Shown: positions 51,068 through 62,659 of the stretch, piece by piece
How the letters are laid out: every line of letters begins with the position of its first letter
Numbering within the stretch: the stretch's first letter is position 1
Assembly: GCA_012934845.2 (NCBI GenBank)
Contig: WNNJ02001797.1
Coordinates: 62,001-126,000, forward strand
Origin: Pomphorhynchus laevis
Lineage: Eukaryota; Acanthocephala; Palaeacanthocephala; Echinorhynchida; Pomphorhynchidae
Direction of reading: 5' to 3'
DNA length: 64,000 nt
Translations under genes and position numbers: made by a program
The notes under the pieces: generated by a model
Told to the model about the DNA's origin: nothing
The model's input: the letters and a program-made list of their open reading frames with translations, nothing else
The model's database searches: none

Positions 51068-52145
51068 AGCCCCTCGGTCTTACCAGCGCGCCGCCCACTG
51101 ACTGAACCATTCGGGGTCTCTCACACACCTAAGAGTCCAGTCAAGGCGGACTATGGTTGGTAATCTCGAGATGAGGAGCTTGAGAAACCTTAGTCTTTGT
51201 TCTGGGGGACGTCCTCGTGAGAAGAAGACTAATCCCGAGATAGCCCAAGTACCCCAGAGGCGCACTTGGGTTATCCCATTCAATGACAGATGCTGGGCCC
51301 GTTTCAGAGCCCACCTAGCTTTCTTCAGGATACGTTTAAGTCTATCCAGGTCAGCTTTCGCCGACCAATTCACCGTAACGGTGAACCCCAGATATTTTAC
51401 TCGACTCGTGAAGATGGGGAGTGGTTGATGCTGCAAAATGGAGGAGAGTGTAGAGAGTGCTAGTCTCTTAAGTTTCTTTTTGGTGGCAGGAACGCCATTA
51501 AAGACAACCACCTGTGATTTAGAGGAGTTTAAAATAAGATTGGATGGGGGCAACTGATCTTTTAATCTTAAAAAGAAACGGCTGATGTCAGAGATTACAT
51601 CTTTGCACCTGCGTCCAGAGAACAAGGCTGTGGTATCATCAGCATATACCACTAGATGTTGATCACGTTTAAAATTCTTGAATAATACAATGGATGCAGC
51701 AAGATATAAGATAGGAGAAAGTGGGGATCCTTGAGGTACACCTGTAATAGGGTAGAACTGACGCGCATCAGGGTCGTCTTCATAGTAGAACCGCTTGGTG
51801 TACAACAATATCTCCACCCTGTTAACAATTCTCGCAGGCAACCCGAGGGACCTGAGAGAGGAGATAACGAAGGGAATGGAGATCCGGTCAAATGCAGCTG
51901 AAAAATCAAGAAAAACAGCCACAGCAAGCTGATGACTATTATCCTGACAAAACTGATGCACTTCACCAATTGCTGAATGGACCGAGCGCCCTTTGACAAA
52001 CCCATGAAAACTCGGTGGGATCAAATTACGCCTACATAAATGAACGCGGATTCTACGCGCAAGCGCTTTCTCGTAGATGGATATGAGGGCGTTTTGAATC
52101 GAGATGGGCCGCAGATCTTTAGGACAAGTGATTAATCTCTTTTTA
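51068..52145 (-). pseudogene. LINE ORF2, reverse transcriptase part
   Basis: 314 aa from 52024, open upstream to the T run near 52140. Seen: PPSFHGFVKGRSVHSAI, VAVFLDFSAAFDRIS (motif A), TGVPQGSPLSPILYLAAS (motif B), LVVYADDTTALFSG (catalytic), KYLGFTV, and a C-terminus with LRCVRDPEWFSQW. All RT signature residues present. A one-base frame change at the T run separates it from the endonuclease part. Confidence 0.9.
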
Positions 52146-53501
52146 GGTAAAAAAAACTCGACGGCTGATGTTGATTTCCGCTATGTCAGACGGGGAGGCT
52201 AATAGCATTGTGATGGCGACCTCCTTTCTCTGACTGTATGTCAAAAGCTGACAGACACGAGTGGTGAGTGGCGCGTGGGATTTGGAGGTGCCCGGGAGTG
52301 GTCCCCAGGAGTTAAGGATATCTGTAACAGACAAGTCCCTACTCTTGAAGTCACACCAAGGCGGGATTGGTTGGGGAGAATGAGTGGCTCCATAATTGTG
52401 TAAGGAAAGTGACTCCTCTAAAACTTTGTCAAGGCCTATGCTACCAATCCAAACCAAGGCTCTATCCTTCCAGCAAACAAATTTCTCCTTCTTGAATATC
52501 TTCCAGAAGGAAGTTTGAGAAGGGTTTTGGTGAGCAATGCTTGCCCTATCCCTGCTCAGCTGGAGCCTATATCTAGAGCTCCAATATTCATTCGAGAGGA
52601 TATGTCTGGCGGAAACAGAGAGATTAGGAAGGTGCAACATTTTAGCTAGGACCTTGAGCTTTGTTGGAGTAGGATTGTATATTCGACCTTTATAGGTAGT
52701 CGAAAGGATCGCGGTAGCTTGCGATGAGAGGTAGGAATTAAATTCGGTCAAACTCTCAATTCCAATTCTGGGGAAGAGTTGGATAGCTGCCTGAAAGAAG
52801 GCCACTCTAATAGGATCAAAGTGAAACCTTCTTCTAAGCAACGTATCGTCCTCTAGCCGCCAGCGAATTAGGTCATGAGAGGTGGTCTGTTGTTGACGCG
52901 ACTGCTCGGTGCAAATGGGTTTCAACAACCACATCTTATGTAGCAGTAATATGTCGAGGAGAGAATTTGTTGTAGAGCAATGAAAGGTTGGGAAAGGTGG
53001 TTTATGAATAAGATAGTCGATCCTTGCTCTGCGGAGTGCTGCATTAATCCAACGACCAGTTCTGTCGTTGAAGTCACCAAGTAACATGTCATAACCGCTC
53101 CCCAATATTTGATCCAGGAGGTCACGGTTTTTGTGAATTTCTCCTGGCCGAATATAGACATTGGCTATGCTTATACGCTTACCGTTCTTACAAAGTGATA
53201 TAGCTAAACAAGATAGGGCTGGACAAGAGTAGTTTAATAGGAGGGATGATCTTAAGGAGCTTTTTACTAGGGTTAAAAGACCTTGTGATGAAGAGGAGTG
53301 AGGAGGGGTTATGTAAGGAGTAAAGTGGGTGTATATGTGCTTAGGGATAAATCGAGTAATATCCTGGGGGAGACGGATAGACCGCGTCTCCTGAAGGACT
53401 ATAACATCTGCATCTCTACCAGATAGAAGGCTAAGGGCGGAAGCACCTCCCGAATTCCACTGAAGGATATTCAGTGAAAAAGGTCCTTGATTACTTCCCA
53501 T
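52143..53501 (-). pseudogene. LINE ORF2, APE-type endonuclease part
   Basis: 452 aa beginning MGSNQGPFSLNILQWNSGG; VIVLQETRS (catalytic E), LLGDFNDRTGRW (D/N), TTNSLLDILLL near the end of the endonuclease, then the linker to RT. Ends artificially at TAA just after a run of eight T (minus strand). The endonuclease would nick target DNA to prime reverse transcription. Confidence 0.9.
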
Positions 53502-53535
53502 TGCGTAAGTGTTACCGAAGTGGGACGCCCTCCAC

Positions 53536-54804
53536 CTAGTCGCAACTAGAGGCGGAAAAGTCGCCTTTACCGCTTCCCGTCACGACAAATGGAGTCGCTT
53601 GCCCACGGGCGATATCTTCATTTCCCTCGTTAGCCATAGCCCAAATCGAATCCTTCCGAGCGAGCTTCAGAGCGGCTATGCTTAGCGCTGACCCGTTTCG
53701 TTTCTTAGATTTTGGTGGCTTCTTAATATTGTTGGTCTTCCCAGAAGGAGGAGAACGGAAGGATTCCGCTAATTGACCCACCAATTTTTGGACCAATTTT
53801 TCAAGTTGAATCATTGATGCCTGATGCTGCATTTCAATAAGTTTAAGAATTTCTGTGTCCGGCATCCTGTCGTCATTCTTGTTAGACGATACAGCTTCCA
53901 CGAAGCCAGTCGGTTTTGCTGTTACACCCCTGTGTCTCTTTTGGTACGCCTTAAAGATTTTACATTTTTTTGACCATGCGGGGTGCTCACCACCGCAGTT
54001 TGCGCAAAATGGCTTACTTTCGCACTTCTCAAAATGTATAGCAGTTGTACCACACACGCCGCACTTATGTGGTAAAGAACATCCAGTGGACCAATGCCCC
54101 CACTGATGACAATTGTTGCAGTGAGGGTACGTTAGTGAGTCGGTTTCGATTATTGAAAATCTCAAATTATACCCCATAAAAGGATTGCATGTTGAAATCG
54201 ATAGTTTTAGAGCTTCATCAACCGGGGCATTGCAGAACGCAACGGGAATGGGGAAGCCTTTAATCCCTTTTATAAAGCGCACGTTAGAGATTTTGTAATC
54301 AGTTTCTAGGGCTGATATATCTTCTTCTGAAATGTATGTGGGAATATTATTTATCTTTATTGTTGCCAGGATTGGTTTGGAAGCAATTATGCCTTGTTCC
54401 GAATGCTCTTTTTTAAAGTAGTCTACGTACGACATTGCGAGATTAGGAGTGCAGAATGAGATTTTAATCTCAGATTCATAATATTTAATCGCATTGAACA
54501 ATATCCTTTTTTTAAATCGATGAGCAAAGCCTCTTATAAAAACATTGAACATGTTCTGCCTTTCCAGAGGCACCAAAAGTCTGATAATCACCAGGTTGGA
54601 TAATTTTGGTACCGGGGGAAGTTCACCCTCCGGAATATATTCAAGAGAACCTAAATCTCCACTTACCTCGTTTATTGCATTGGCAGGAAAATTAGTTTTC
54701 ATTGAGTTCTTTGAACGCTCCGACATGCTAAATTTACTCATTTGACGTTTTGCAAAAGATACAAGCACACGAAACGTTGCTTTGTGCCATTTGTATTCGT
54801 TCAT
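53536..54804 (-). CDS. LINE ORF1 (gag-like, three zinc knuckles)
   Basis: 422 aa; ATG codons upstream lie in the flanking LTR, so the element's own start is probably the internal Met near MSKFSMSERSKNSM. An RRM-like central domain (ILATIKINNIPTYISEEDI...) is followed by CNNCHQWGHWSTGC, CGVCGTTAIHFEKC and CANCGGEHPAWSKKC. Binds element RNA. No internal lesion. It overlaps or nearly abuts ORF2, as in Jockey/I elements. Confidence 0.82.
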   Translation of the reverse strand: MNEYKWHKATFRVLVSFAKRQMSKFSMSERSKNSMKTNFPANAINEVSGDLGSLEYIPEGELPPVPKLSNLVIIRLLVPLERQNMFNVFIRGFAHRFKKRILFNAIKYYESEIKISFCTPNLAMSYVDYFKKEHSEQGIIASKPILATIKINNIPTYISEEDISALETDYKISNVRFIKGIKGFPIPVAFCNAPVDEALKLSISTCNPFMGYNLRFSIIETDSLTYPHCNNCHQWGHWSTGCSLPHKCGVCGTTAIHFEKCESKPFCANCGGEHPAWSKKCKIFKAYQKRHRGVTAKPTGFVEAVSSNKNDDRMPDTEILKLIEMQHQASMIQLEKLVQKLVGQLAESFRSPPSGKTNNIKKPPKSKKRNGSALSIAALKLARKDSIWAMANEGNEDIARGQATPFVVTGSGKGDFSASSCD

Positions 54805-54812
54805 ACATTACA
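54779..54812 (-). repeat. 5' LTR of the Gypsy element, remainder
   Basis: GCTTTGTGCCATTTGTATTC...ATTACA, identical to 46404-46437; followed by the GATAC target duplication. Confidence 0.9.
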
Positions 54813-55130
54813 GATACTAGATAAAAAATTTCACCAGATGAAATAAGTCGTTAGCATGTATTTATATCTGCTGCTATGTTAAATCAGTGAATAGGAACAA
54901 AAAATGATAACATTCAATCCTTATTTAGATACATCATCTGTTATTCATTAGTCAATTCATAAATATTGATTGTTATGTAAATTTCAATTTTCAATTTTAA
55001 ACATTCAATTTATACTTTTTCGATACAAATTGAATAAAATTTATTATTAATTATAAATAATTATTTATTAATTGTTATTTATAATAATATAATTATTTAT
55101 TTTTTAATTTTCTATTGTATGTAGCATTAT
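54813..55130 (+). mobile_element. Penelope-like 3' UTR, right half
   Basis: Continues the unit broken at 46184: GATACTAGATAAA..., a diverged interleaved-helix region near 54860-54920 (TGCTATG kept, partner decayed), ATTAGTCAATTCATAAA. Confidence 0.6.
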
Positions 55131-56070
55131 CGTTTAATTTATATAGAGCATAAAAATCGTAGACTAAATATCGCAGTCAAAAATAAAAATCGGCAATTTT
55201 TAAATGTAATTTTAAAAATATAACTAGACAGTCATAAATATCAGACTGTCTAACATATCGGTTCAAAAAAACGAGCAGTTTTCATAACATTAACATATCT
55301 CAAATGCGAAAAATGCTCAAGATATCGTTTCTGGTGATTTGTACGATGAACTCGATACCATATTATTGTGCCAAGTAACCATTGCTCGAGCACCCAAAGT
55401 TAGAGTTAACTTTTAAGTTATAAACAAATTGATAAATCAAATCAGCTAACTAAGTCTATGTATTTATTATAATTAATAAATAGAAAGAACATAATAATGC
55501 TAAATCGAAATTTTATCATTAAATAATAAAATAAAAAGTTTTTACAAGGCATTTATAATTAGTTATCAAGTTAAAATAAAAAAATTGAAATTCACACTTT
55601 TGTTTTGTTTTATAAAATTGCGTTCGGTGAGAATGTAATCATTAGTTGGTTCTTTCTCCGAAAACAATTAGCAAAATAAAATTAATTTAGAATTTTCGCC
55701 AATGCGATTGGCTACTTCAGAATACACTCTCTCTTTAGAGGAAAGTCGCATTGGCGGAAATTCAAAAATAATAATATGTTTCTTATTTTTTCAAAGAAAG
55801 AGCCAATTAATGACTTTTGTTTTGTTTATTACTGATTCGTTAAGTAAAACGAATGTGAAGTTATATGGATTTTTATAAAAATAAATGATTATCACTTTCA
55901 TTAAGTAAGCTTGGGTGCTCAAGCAATGCAGGTTATTTGCTATAACCTACTTGTATATTAAAATTACATTAAATTGTACGAAATATATTTTTGGTTAAAA
56001 ATTCATGCATTGCAAATAAAATATATTAAACTAAATAACGATTTTTAAGTATTTCTAGTATACGTCATTG
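55130..56070. repeat. Third, diverged copy of the outer arm segment
   Basis: GCATTATCGTTTAATTTATATAGAGC, GAGCAGTTTTCATAACATTA, TTGCTCGAGCACCCA, the MITE-like unit (55633-55820) and GTAAGCTTGGGTGCTC match 61990-62660 in the same orientation, and 37600-37770 beyond the arm edge, with many substitutions and small insertions. Confidence 0.7.
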
Positions 56071-56530
56071 CCATAAAGTTGAACGGAATCACAACAATTT
56101 AAAAAGGTAAAAGTTCCTTTTTTCCATCATAAAACCAAACAAGAAATCAGTTATATAGTCACATTACAACAGGCTGTCATTCAATAACATAATGGTCACT
56201 ATAGTGAACAATGCTTCCACGTATACACTACCACTTAAAAGGACCGCTATTGTGGTATGTTGTTATTGGCTATTATTCAAGCAATGACCGCTTTGTTGCA
56301 TCTGCTACAGTCATGATTTTGGCTATTTTAAAGTCAATTTGATAATTTAATTTAGTCAAATTTTAAATTTTTGAAAACAATTTTCTCAAATGTTGCCATT
56401 CCGTTTTCACAAATGATACCATTCATTTTAGAAGTAAGACGATATAAAGATACCTGTGCTGTTATTTGTCATTGCTTTTGCTAATGATCCAATTTGGTAA
56501 AGCTGTAGTGCTGGTTCAGCACCCTATGAT
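56070..56530. other. Unassigned sequence
   Basis: Mixed composition, no ORF or repeat recognised. Confidence 0.4.
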
Positions 56531-56577
56531 GATATTACTAAAGGTTTTCTAGTACATCATACATATGATTCGTTGAT

Positions 56578-56656
56578 TGCCGTCTGCTAGTCCTCCTCTG
56601 CATTCAGCAGTGGGATAGATCCGTCACTAATGAGTCATTGTGATGACGAAACGGCA
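56578..56656 (+). ncRNA. Hammerhead-like fold, type III arrangement, copy 1
   Basis: TGCCG-TC (56578-56584) pairs with CGGCA (56652-56656) after GAAA (56648-56651); stem II is GTCAT/ATGAC (56634-56638/56643-56647); the core box reads CTAATGA for CTGATGA; stem I contains a CTGC/GCAG hairpin. One core G is mutated, so activity is unlikely in this copy. Confidence 0.55.
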
Positions 56657-56915
56657 TCTAGGAGTGCTCTTTGTCTGTTGCGTCGGGTTTATATGATTAT
56701 GAAAACTTTACTTTCACTAAGTGATCTTGGGTGTCAGTAGGTTATTTGCTATAACCTTCTTGTATGTTTAAATCAAAATTTAAGACTTTTAATATAAGAC
56801 TTTTTATAATTTATATCAAATTAAGATTTTAAATTGCAATTAAAAATAAAAGTCATTTTTATGAATTGACTAATAAATAACAGACGTTATATCAGAATAA
56901 GGATTAGAGGTCATC

Positions 56916-56979
56916 AGGAGGAACTGCTGTGCTATCATGTTTTGGCCCCTATTCATCGATCGAACATTACAGCGGAGCC
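56916..56979 (-). ncRNA. Interleaved-helix RNA, copy 4 (diverged)
   Basis: Helix 1 is GGCTCC with GGGGCC, keeping pairing through a G-U; helix 2 is partly lost. Confidence 0.4.
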
Positions 56980-57063
56980 AAATATTTGCTAAGGAATACA
57001 AAGTAATATCTATGATGATATTACTAAAGGTTTTCTAGTACATCATACATATGATTCGTTGAT

Positions 57064-57142
57064 TGCCGTCTTCTAGTCCTCCTCTGCATTCAGCAGTGGG
57101 CGAGATCCGTCACTAATGAGTCATTGTGATGACGAAACGGCA
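57064..57142 (+). ncRNA. Hammerhead-like fold, type III arrangement, copy 2
   Basis: Same elements as 56578-56656, including the CTAATGA box (57113-57119) and TGCCG/CGGCA stem III. Confidence 0.55.
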
Positions 57143-57207
57143 TCTAGCAGTGTTCTTCGTCTTTATTTCGTGTCGGGTTTATATGATTATAAAAACTTAA
57201 TTGTTAA

Positions 57208-57815
57208 CTAATATTAAATCTATTTAAATTAATATTTAATTCATCACATTTCGATAAGCACAAAAGCTGTGGGTGTAAGTTTTCATATTATGTATCGATT
57301 TGTCTAAAAAATATGAAATTATAACTTACTGCAGATGCCAGAGCAATCGAGTTTACTTTTCGCTTAAATTTAGTAAGAGGTTCACATCCTTCTAATCACT
57401 CAAAACGATATATCGATGAATCTTTTTTTGCATTTTTAATTTTTTGATTTTTATGAAATAAGCTAGTTTTTTATTCAGATATTTAAGACAAGCTAATATT
57501 TTCATAGTATACAATAAATCGGTTTAAACTATTGAAAATAATAATAATTAACTAATATTAAATCTTTTTAAATTAATATTATATTCATCTCATTTTGATA
57601 AGCACAAAAGCTGTGGGCGTAAATTTTCATATTTTATATCGATTTGTATAAAAATATGAAATTAATACTTAGTGTGGGTGCTCGAGCAATGCATCGGGTT
57701 ACTTGTCGCTCAATATTAGTAACAGGTTTTCAACCTTCTAATCACTCGAAACGATATCTCGAGCATCTTTTTTGCATCTTTGATTTTTATGAAAAATTCT
57801 CGTTTTTTTTTATTT
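57208..57815. repeat. Direct ~270-bp repeats at the inner edge of the right arm
   Basis: ACTAATATTAAATCT...AAGCACAAAAGCTGTGGG...TCGATTTGT...GATATATCG / GATATCTCG at about 57208-57480 and 57547-57815; the second copy runs into the right arm. Confidence 0.75.
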
Positions 57816-60800
57816 AGATATTTAAGACACACTGTTATTTCCGAATATCTATCTATTTTAAAATTAGAATATTTAAATATCCGAGTATTCATTAATTGAT
57901 TTATCCTAATTTCATATTTTATATCGTATACTTTGTATTAGAATTAGATACTAGGTAAACCAATTTATTCAGATGAAATACGACATTAACATCTATTTGG
58001 CACCGCTGCTATGTTGGATGAGGAATGGGAACAAAAAATGATAGCATTCAATACTTATTTAGATACATCATATGTTATTCATTAGTCAATTCATAAATAT
58101 TGATTGTTAAATTTCAGTTTTCAATTATAAATATTCAATTTATACTTTTTAGATACAAATTAAATAAAATTTATTATGTACAAAATATTTTTATGAACAA
58201 AAATTTTAACAGCTTAAACACACAATTTGTCAAACAATATTCTCACTATTGTCAAAGTTCAGAATATACCAGATTTCGAATTGTATGTTACCTTCGCTTA
58301 CTACAGCAGCTTTTGTATATCTTAAAAAAGAAAGTTTGAGATAAATAACATACGAATTATTTTTGTGTTTAGGTCCTTATATTGTGCCGACAAGAAAATT
58401 TATAAGTGTTTAAGCTAATTACATCAAATTATTACACAAATAATCAATCAACGAATAATCAATCGACACACAATCAACGAATATGTCAATGGTTTCTGGA
58501 ACGTACGCGATCTGATCAAGACCGTACGCTTTGACAAAGAAAGGAAGATTACGAGTGCACAAAGTCAATGGTAGTCGATGTTAGGGCTTTTGATGCGAAC
58601 CACGTTTAGTTCGACAGTTGAATGATACCATGAGTAATCAATTATCTCTTATAACTACTCCAAATATCGACGCTTCAACGTATTCTGATCAAAGCATTGA
58701 TATTTTGAACAAAGTGTAGTCCTATAATGCATCAACAATAAAACGAATACCATGGTCACTGCGTGCGCGCTGCTCATCTAATGTCCTCTCTTATCAATCA
58801 TGCATTGTGTCAACAATCAGGGGAAAGCTGGACTGCCCTACTATGCGTTCTAAAACTCTGTTTTATTTATGTGATCGAATACGAAACAAGACGAGAAAGA
58901 AACATCAAAAAAACGCATAGCGGACATGTTTTCATTAATAGCATCGCGTGCTTTACGTAGTTTGCTTCCGTTGGCCTGTTCATATGCTAGGTCCGGAATC
59001 CCCAAGTCAAAATCATCTGGAAAGATTTTAAGCAAATCTAACTCGCAAAAAGAGGTTATTGATCTCGCACTAATCGGCGACTTCAGTAAGGAAACACGGA
59101 GACTCACATCTGATGGAATTTGCGCCTCTACACCGCTGGTCAGAAATAAGCTGGAGATTCTGCATCCGGTAACTTATACTATGATTAATAAGATGCCACC
59201 AAGGTCCCAATCAATATCAGTAGATTATAAGGCAGTCATTGCTTCATATTCTCTTTTCCCGAATCTACATCTGGATGATTGGGTTTGGGCCCTGAACATC
59301 TACAGGACATGATATCGGCTGATCATGGAAACCTTCTATCGGCGTCTCACGAACCTTGTGAATCAGTTGATAGGTAGACTAGCGCCTCGAGAGTTATCCG
59401 ATTTCCTTGCTGATGCTGAACTGATTGCGCTAAACGAGCAATGTGTAGGGATCCGACCAATTGCAGGTGGTGAAACGCTCGGTCGTCTGTGTTCAAAATG
59501 TATATGTCAGAGTTTGCGAAAAGAATTATCCACCACTCTTAACCCTCATCAGGTCAAAGTGTCGACTTCGAACGGCATGGAACTCATCATTCATGGGGCC
59601 AAACTCAAAAACAACGAGCAAATTAATAATTCAGATTGTGTGTGGTGTAAGGTTGACGTACGCAATGCCTTTAATTCACTAAGTCGTGGTGTAGTTATTC
59701 AAGCCGTCGATTGTCAATTTCCAGAGTGCTCAGCGTGGGTGTGTTAATGTTATGAAAGACCTTCGCATTTTCGAATTTTAGGTCAGGAATCCTTAAATTC
59801 AGCATGTGGAGTCCAACAAGGTGACCCTCTTGTACCCCCCCCTTGTTCTCGCTTTTAATTCAACCGACCATAGATAGTATAAATTGAATTGTTGTTATTG
59901 AGTTTAATAAATGGTACTTGGACGATGGATTAATCGCAGGGTCGGCACAGTCCATTATCAAAGTCTTGTCCCACTTATCTAGTGCATTTGGTAGTGTTAA
60001 TTTGCAACTCAATTGGCGGAATACTGAGATAACAGGACAACGGGAAGCTATTCTATTTGTACAATCGCATTTCTCTGAATTTATGGCCTTGAACGAAACC
60101 ATGAATTTTGTTATACTTGTATCACCAATCGGAAGTCCAGAATTCACTGCTTCTCATCTTGAATATATTATTCTGCCGAGATTAATGAGGTATCTTGACT
60201 TGATTTCAGAAATTCCTGATCTGCAGATTGTTTACCTACCTTTGCGACTATACACTCTGCTTTAAAACAATTTAATAAAGCCGTAACCAACGTCCTTTAC
60301 GAATTGATAGGGATTAAGACTAGATTCACGCTCACATGTTCAAGCAAAGCTTTCATTGGGAACGAGCGTACTTGGAATGCAAAGTTCTCCAGTCTATGCT
60401 CATGTTGCGTATATAGCCAGCATCGCCAATGTTGCAAACAACTTGGTTATGTATTCGTCTTCTTTCCCGGCATATTCACAAACTTTTGAGTCGTTAACCC
60501 GCAACTATCTGGAAGAACTCGTTATGGATAACAGTGCTCGCTCAGCAATCTTGTCTCAATTTGGATTAGAGACAAGAATTGACGAGGTGTTGCACTCTCG
60601 TCTAATTGAAACGTTATTTTCTTTTGTCAATTCACGACTAATAGCCGTAGCTTGTCCTCACACGAACCCATGATTGAAGCCTACACTCTCAAAAATTAAC
60701 GCGTTGAACATGCCTCCTGAGGAATTTCTTATCTTGATAAAGATAGGCTGGGAATTCCTATATTAAAAAAAACATATAAATGCTGACAATCTGACGATTA

Positions 60801-62659
60801 GATGCTGACGATTACGGATTTCACGATCTTACTAGTCAATTCAGAGGATACCATCCGTCATAACGGAGTAAGAGGCACAGTATTCCATGCAGCCGAGTCA
60901 GCAGTTTACATGTTAATAGTGAAGTTTTGAATCTTTTCAGGGGTTTAAGAGAACGATCAGCTGATATCGTACTTCACGGCGACCCACCCGAAGCAATTGA
61001 TTTCGCTGTTACAAACCCTCAGCAGTCATCATACTTAAATAAATCAAGCACGGAGGCTACTTACGCCGCGGAAGAGTACACAATCACCGTTAAAACACGA
61101 AAATAGCCACATACCATGGAGGAAAATGGTTACATTTTTACCCCTGCAGTTATTGAGACCTATGGGGACTGAAAAGTTGGCGGACTATGTCTAATCCGTA
61201 GAATAGCGCGCTACCTTGCAGCTCGTCGAAACATCCCTTATTCACGGGTAGCTGATGAATCATTTCAGCGAATATCGATCGTGCTAATGAGAGGGATTGC
61301 CAAGGCTCTCCCGAATACCCACCCCGATGACGACAACAGCTGGAATGGAGTGTCTATTAATTCCAATGAGGATCCTCAATATCGCCTTTTTGCACTGCAC
61401 CCGTCAACATCCATTGTTGACGGATCAAACAACAAATATTACTGCAACAGGGAAATGAACAGAATTGCAGTAGTGAGGAACTAGAAATTTCAAATCTAAT
61501 AGGAATAAAAGTACACGCCAGTACCGATAATTTCGAAAATTTTGGAATTCCGTGTGTTGTACGAGCGAGTGACAAGCGACTGTCTAGTAAGTACTTGGAT
61601 AAAACCGAGGAATACTTGTGGTTTCGCTCCCAAAGCGGAAAACGTTCAACAACGTGACAGCATACAGAGACCAAAGCGAATATAACAGGGAAGATAATTT
61701 CCAGTCTGTAGATGGTTGTAGCGTTCATGTAGCTGCCGAGCGTTGTCTACAGCAAGGATATAGCCGCGATTGGCACTGTGAGGCGGGCATTCCTCTGAAT
61801 ACGGAGTCGAGTAAAAACGCAGAATTATCAGAAACCGAGGGCATCTCTTGCGCTGCCTGAATAGACGACGGACTGCATTAGTATTTAAGCTGACATAATG
61901 GATAATTCTATTCTTTTTGTATTTTTCGTATAAATAATTATTTATTAATTGCTGTTTATTATAGTTTAATTATATTTTTCTATCATCTATTTGATATAGC
62001 ATTATCGTTTAATTTATATAGAGCATAAAATACGTAGACTAAGTTAAAGAGCTGATAATTATCAAAAATAAAAATCGGAAATTTTAAAATGAAATTTTTA
62101 AGATATGGGTATATTGTCATAAATATTAGACGTTTAAAGTATCGGTTCAAACAAAACGAGCAGTTTTCATAACATTTACATATCTAAAGTGCAAAAAAGA
62201 TGCTCGAGATATCGTTTCGGGTGACTAGTACGATGAACTCGATACCAGATTATAGTGCAAAGTAACCTGATGCATTGCTCGAGCACCCAATGTTAGATAT
62301 ATTATTTTAGTTCTATACAAATCGATAAAACTTGTAAAATTTTACGCCCACACACTTTTGTTTTGTCTTTTAAATTTTCGTTCTAAGAGAATATAATCAT
62401 TGGTTTGCTCTTTCTTCGAGAAAAATAAGAAAAATAGTACCAAATTTGAATTTTCGCAAATGCGATTGGCCTCTTCAGAATACACTCTTTCTGATGTGTA
62501 TTGATGTGACTATTTTTCTTATTTTTTCAAAGAAAGAGCCAACTAATGACTTTTGTTTGTGTTTATTACTTATTCGTTAAGTAAAACGAATGTGAAGTTA
62601 TTGTGAATTTATATGGATTTTTATAAAAATAAAAAATTATCACTTTCAATAAGTAAGCT
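57607..62659. repeat. Right arm of the ~5.05-kb inverted repeat (partner 37749-42800)
   Basis: See the left arm. The arm starts at AAAGCTGTGGG and ends at ATAAGTAAGCT. Confidence 0.92.
58850..61860 (+). pseudogene. RLE-type LINE, dead copy in right arm
   Basis: Same order and lesions as the left-arm copy: 58926-59312 N-terminal region, 59325-59747 fingers and motif A (VGIRPIAGGETLGRL, KVDVRNAFNSLSRG), QQGDPL with C-run frameshift near 59840, 59918-60265 after the WYLDDGLIAG segment, 60356-60673 thumb, RHNGV near 60860, endonuclease core near 60970-61020, AVIETYGD near 61150. A tail frame 61618-61860 ends the block (SIM-free, function unknown). Because the lesions are shared, the copies arose by duplication of a dead element. 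Confidence 0.82.

Larger units (their letters stand above)
50914..54769 (-). mobile_element. Near-full-length Jockey/I-type LINE inserted in the Gypsy LTR
   Basis: Flanked by CGAAACGTT on both sides (50905-50913 and 54770-54778). The 3' end is a short CTTA-type repeat after AATAAAACC, as in LINEs with microsatellite tails. ORF1 and ORF2 are both present; the single obvious lesion is a one-base change in a T run in ORF2. 3856 bp. A decayed relative is at 25.1-27.65 kb. Confidence 0.9.
46185..54812 (-). mobile_element. Gypsy-group LTR retrotransposon with a LINE inserted in its 5' LTR
   Basis: Two LTRs (253 bp; TG...CA on both strands), 5-bp target-site duplication GATAC, purine tract GAAGAGGAGA next to the 3' LTR, TGGCGACGAGG just inside the 5' LTR as candidate primer-binding site, and gag-protease-RT-RNase H-integrase order. 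Without the LINE it is about 4.76 kb. Visible lesions are few: a short insertion in gag near 50.47-50.55 kb and one in-frame TGA between RNase H and integrase. A young but probably non-coding-competent copy. Confidence 0.92.
56531..57190. repeat. Direct repeats of a ~180-bp hammerhead-like unit flanking a Penelope-like 3' end
   Basis: GATGATATTACTAAAGG...GATTCGTTGATTGCCGTCT...GTCGGGTTTATATGATTAT occurs at 56531-56709 and 57013-57190. Between them lies a Penelope-like 3' UTR on the minus strand (56860-57010). Confidence 0.8.
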
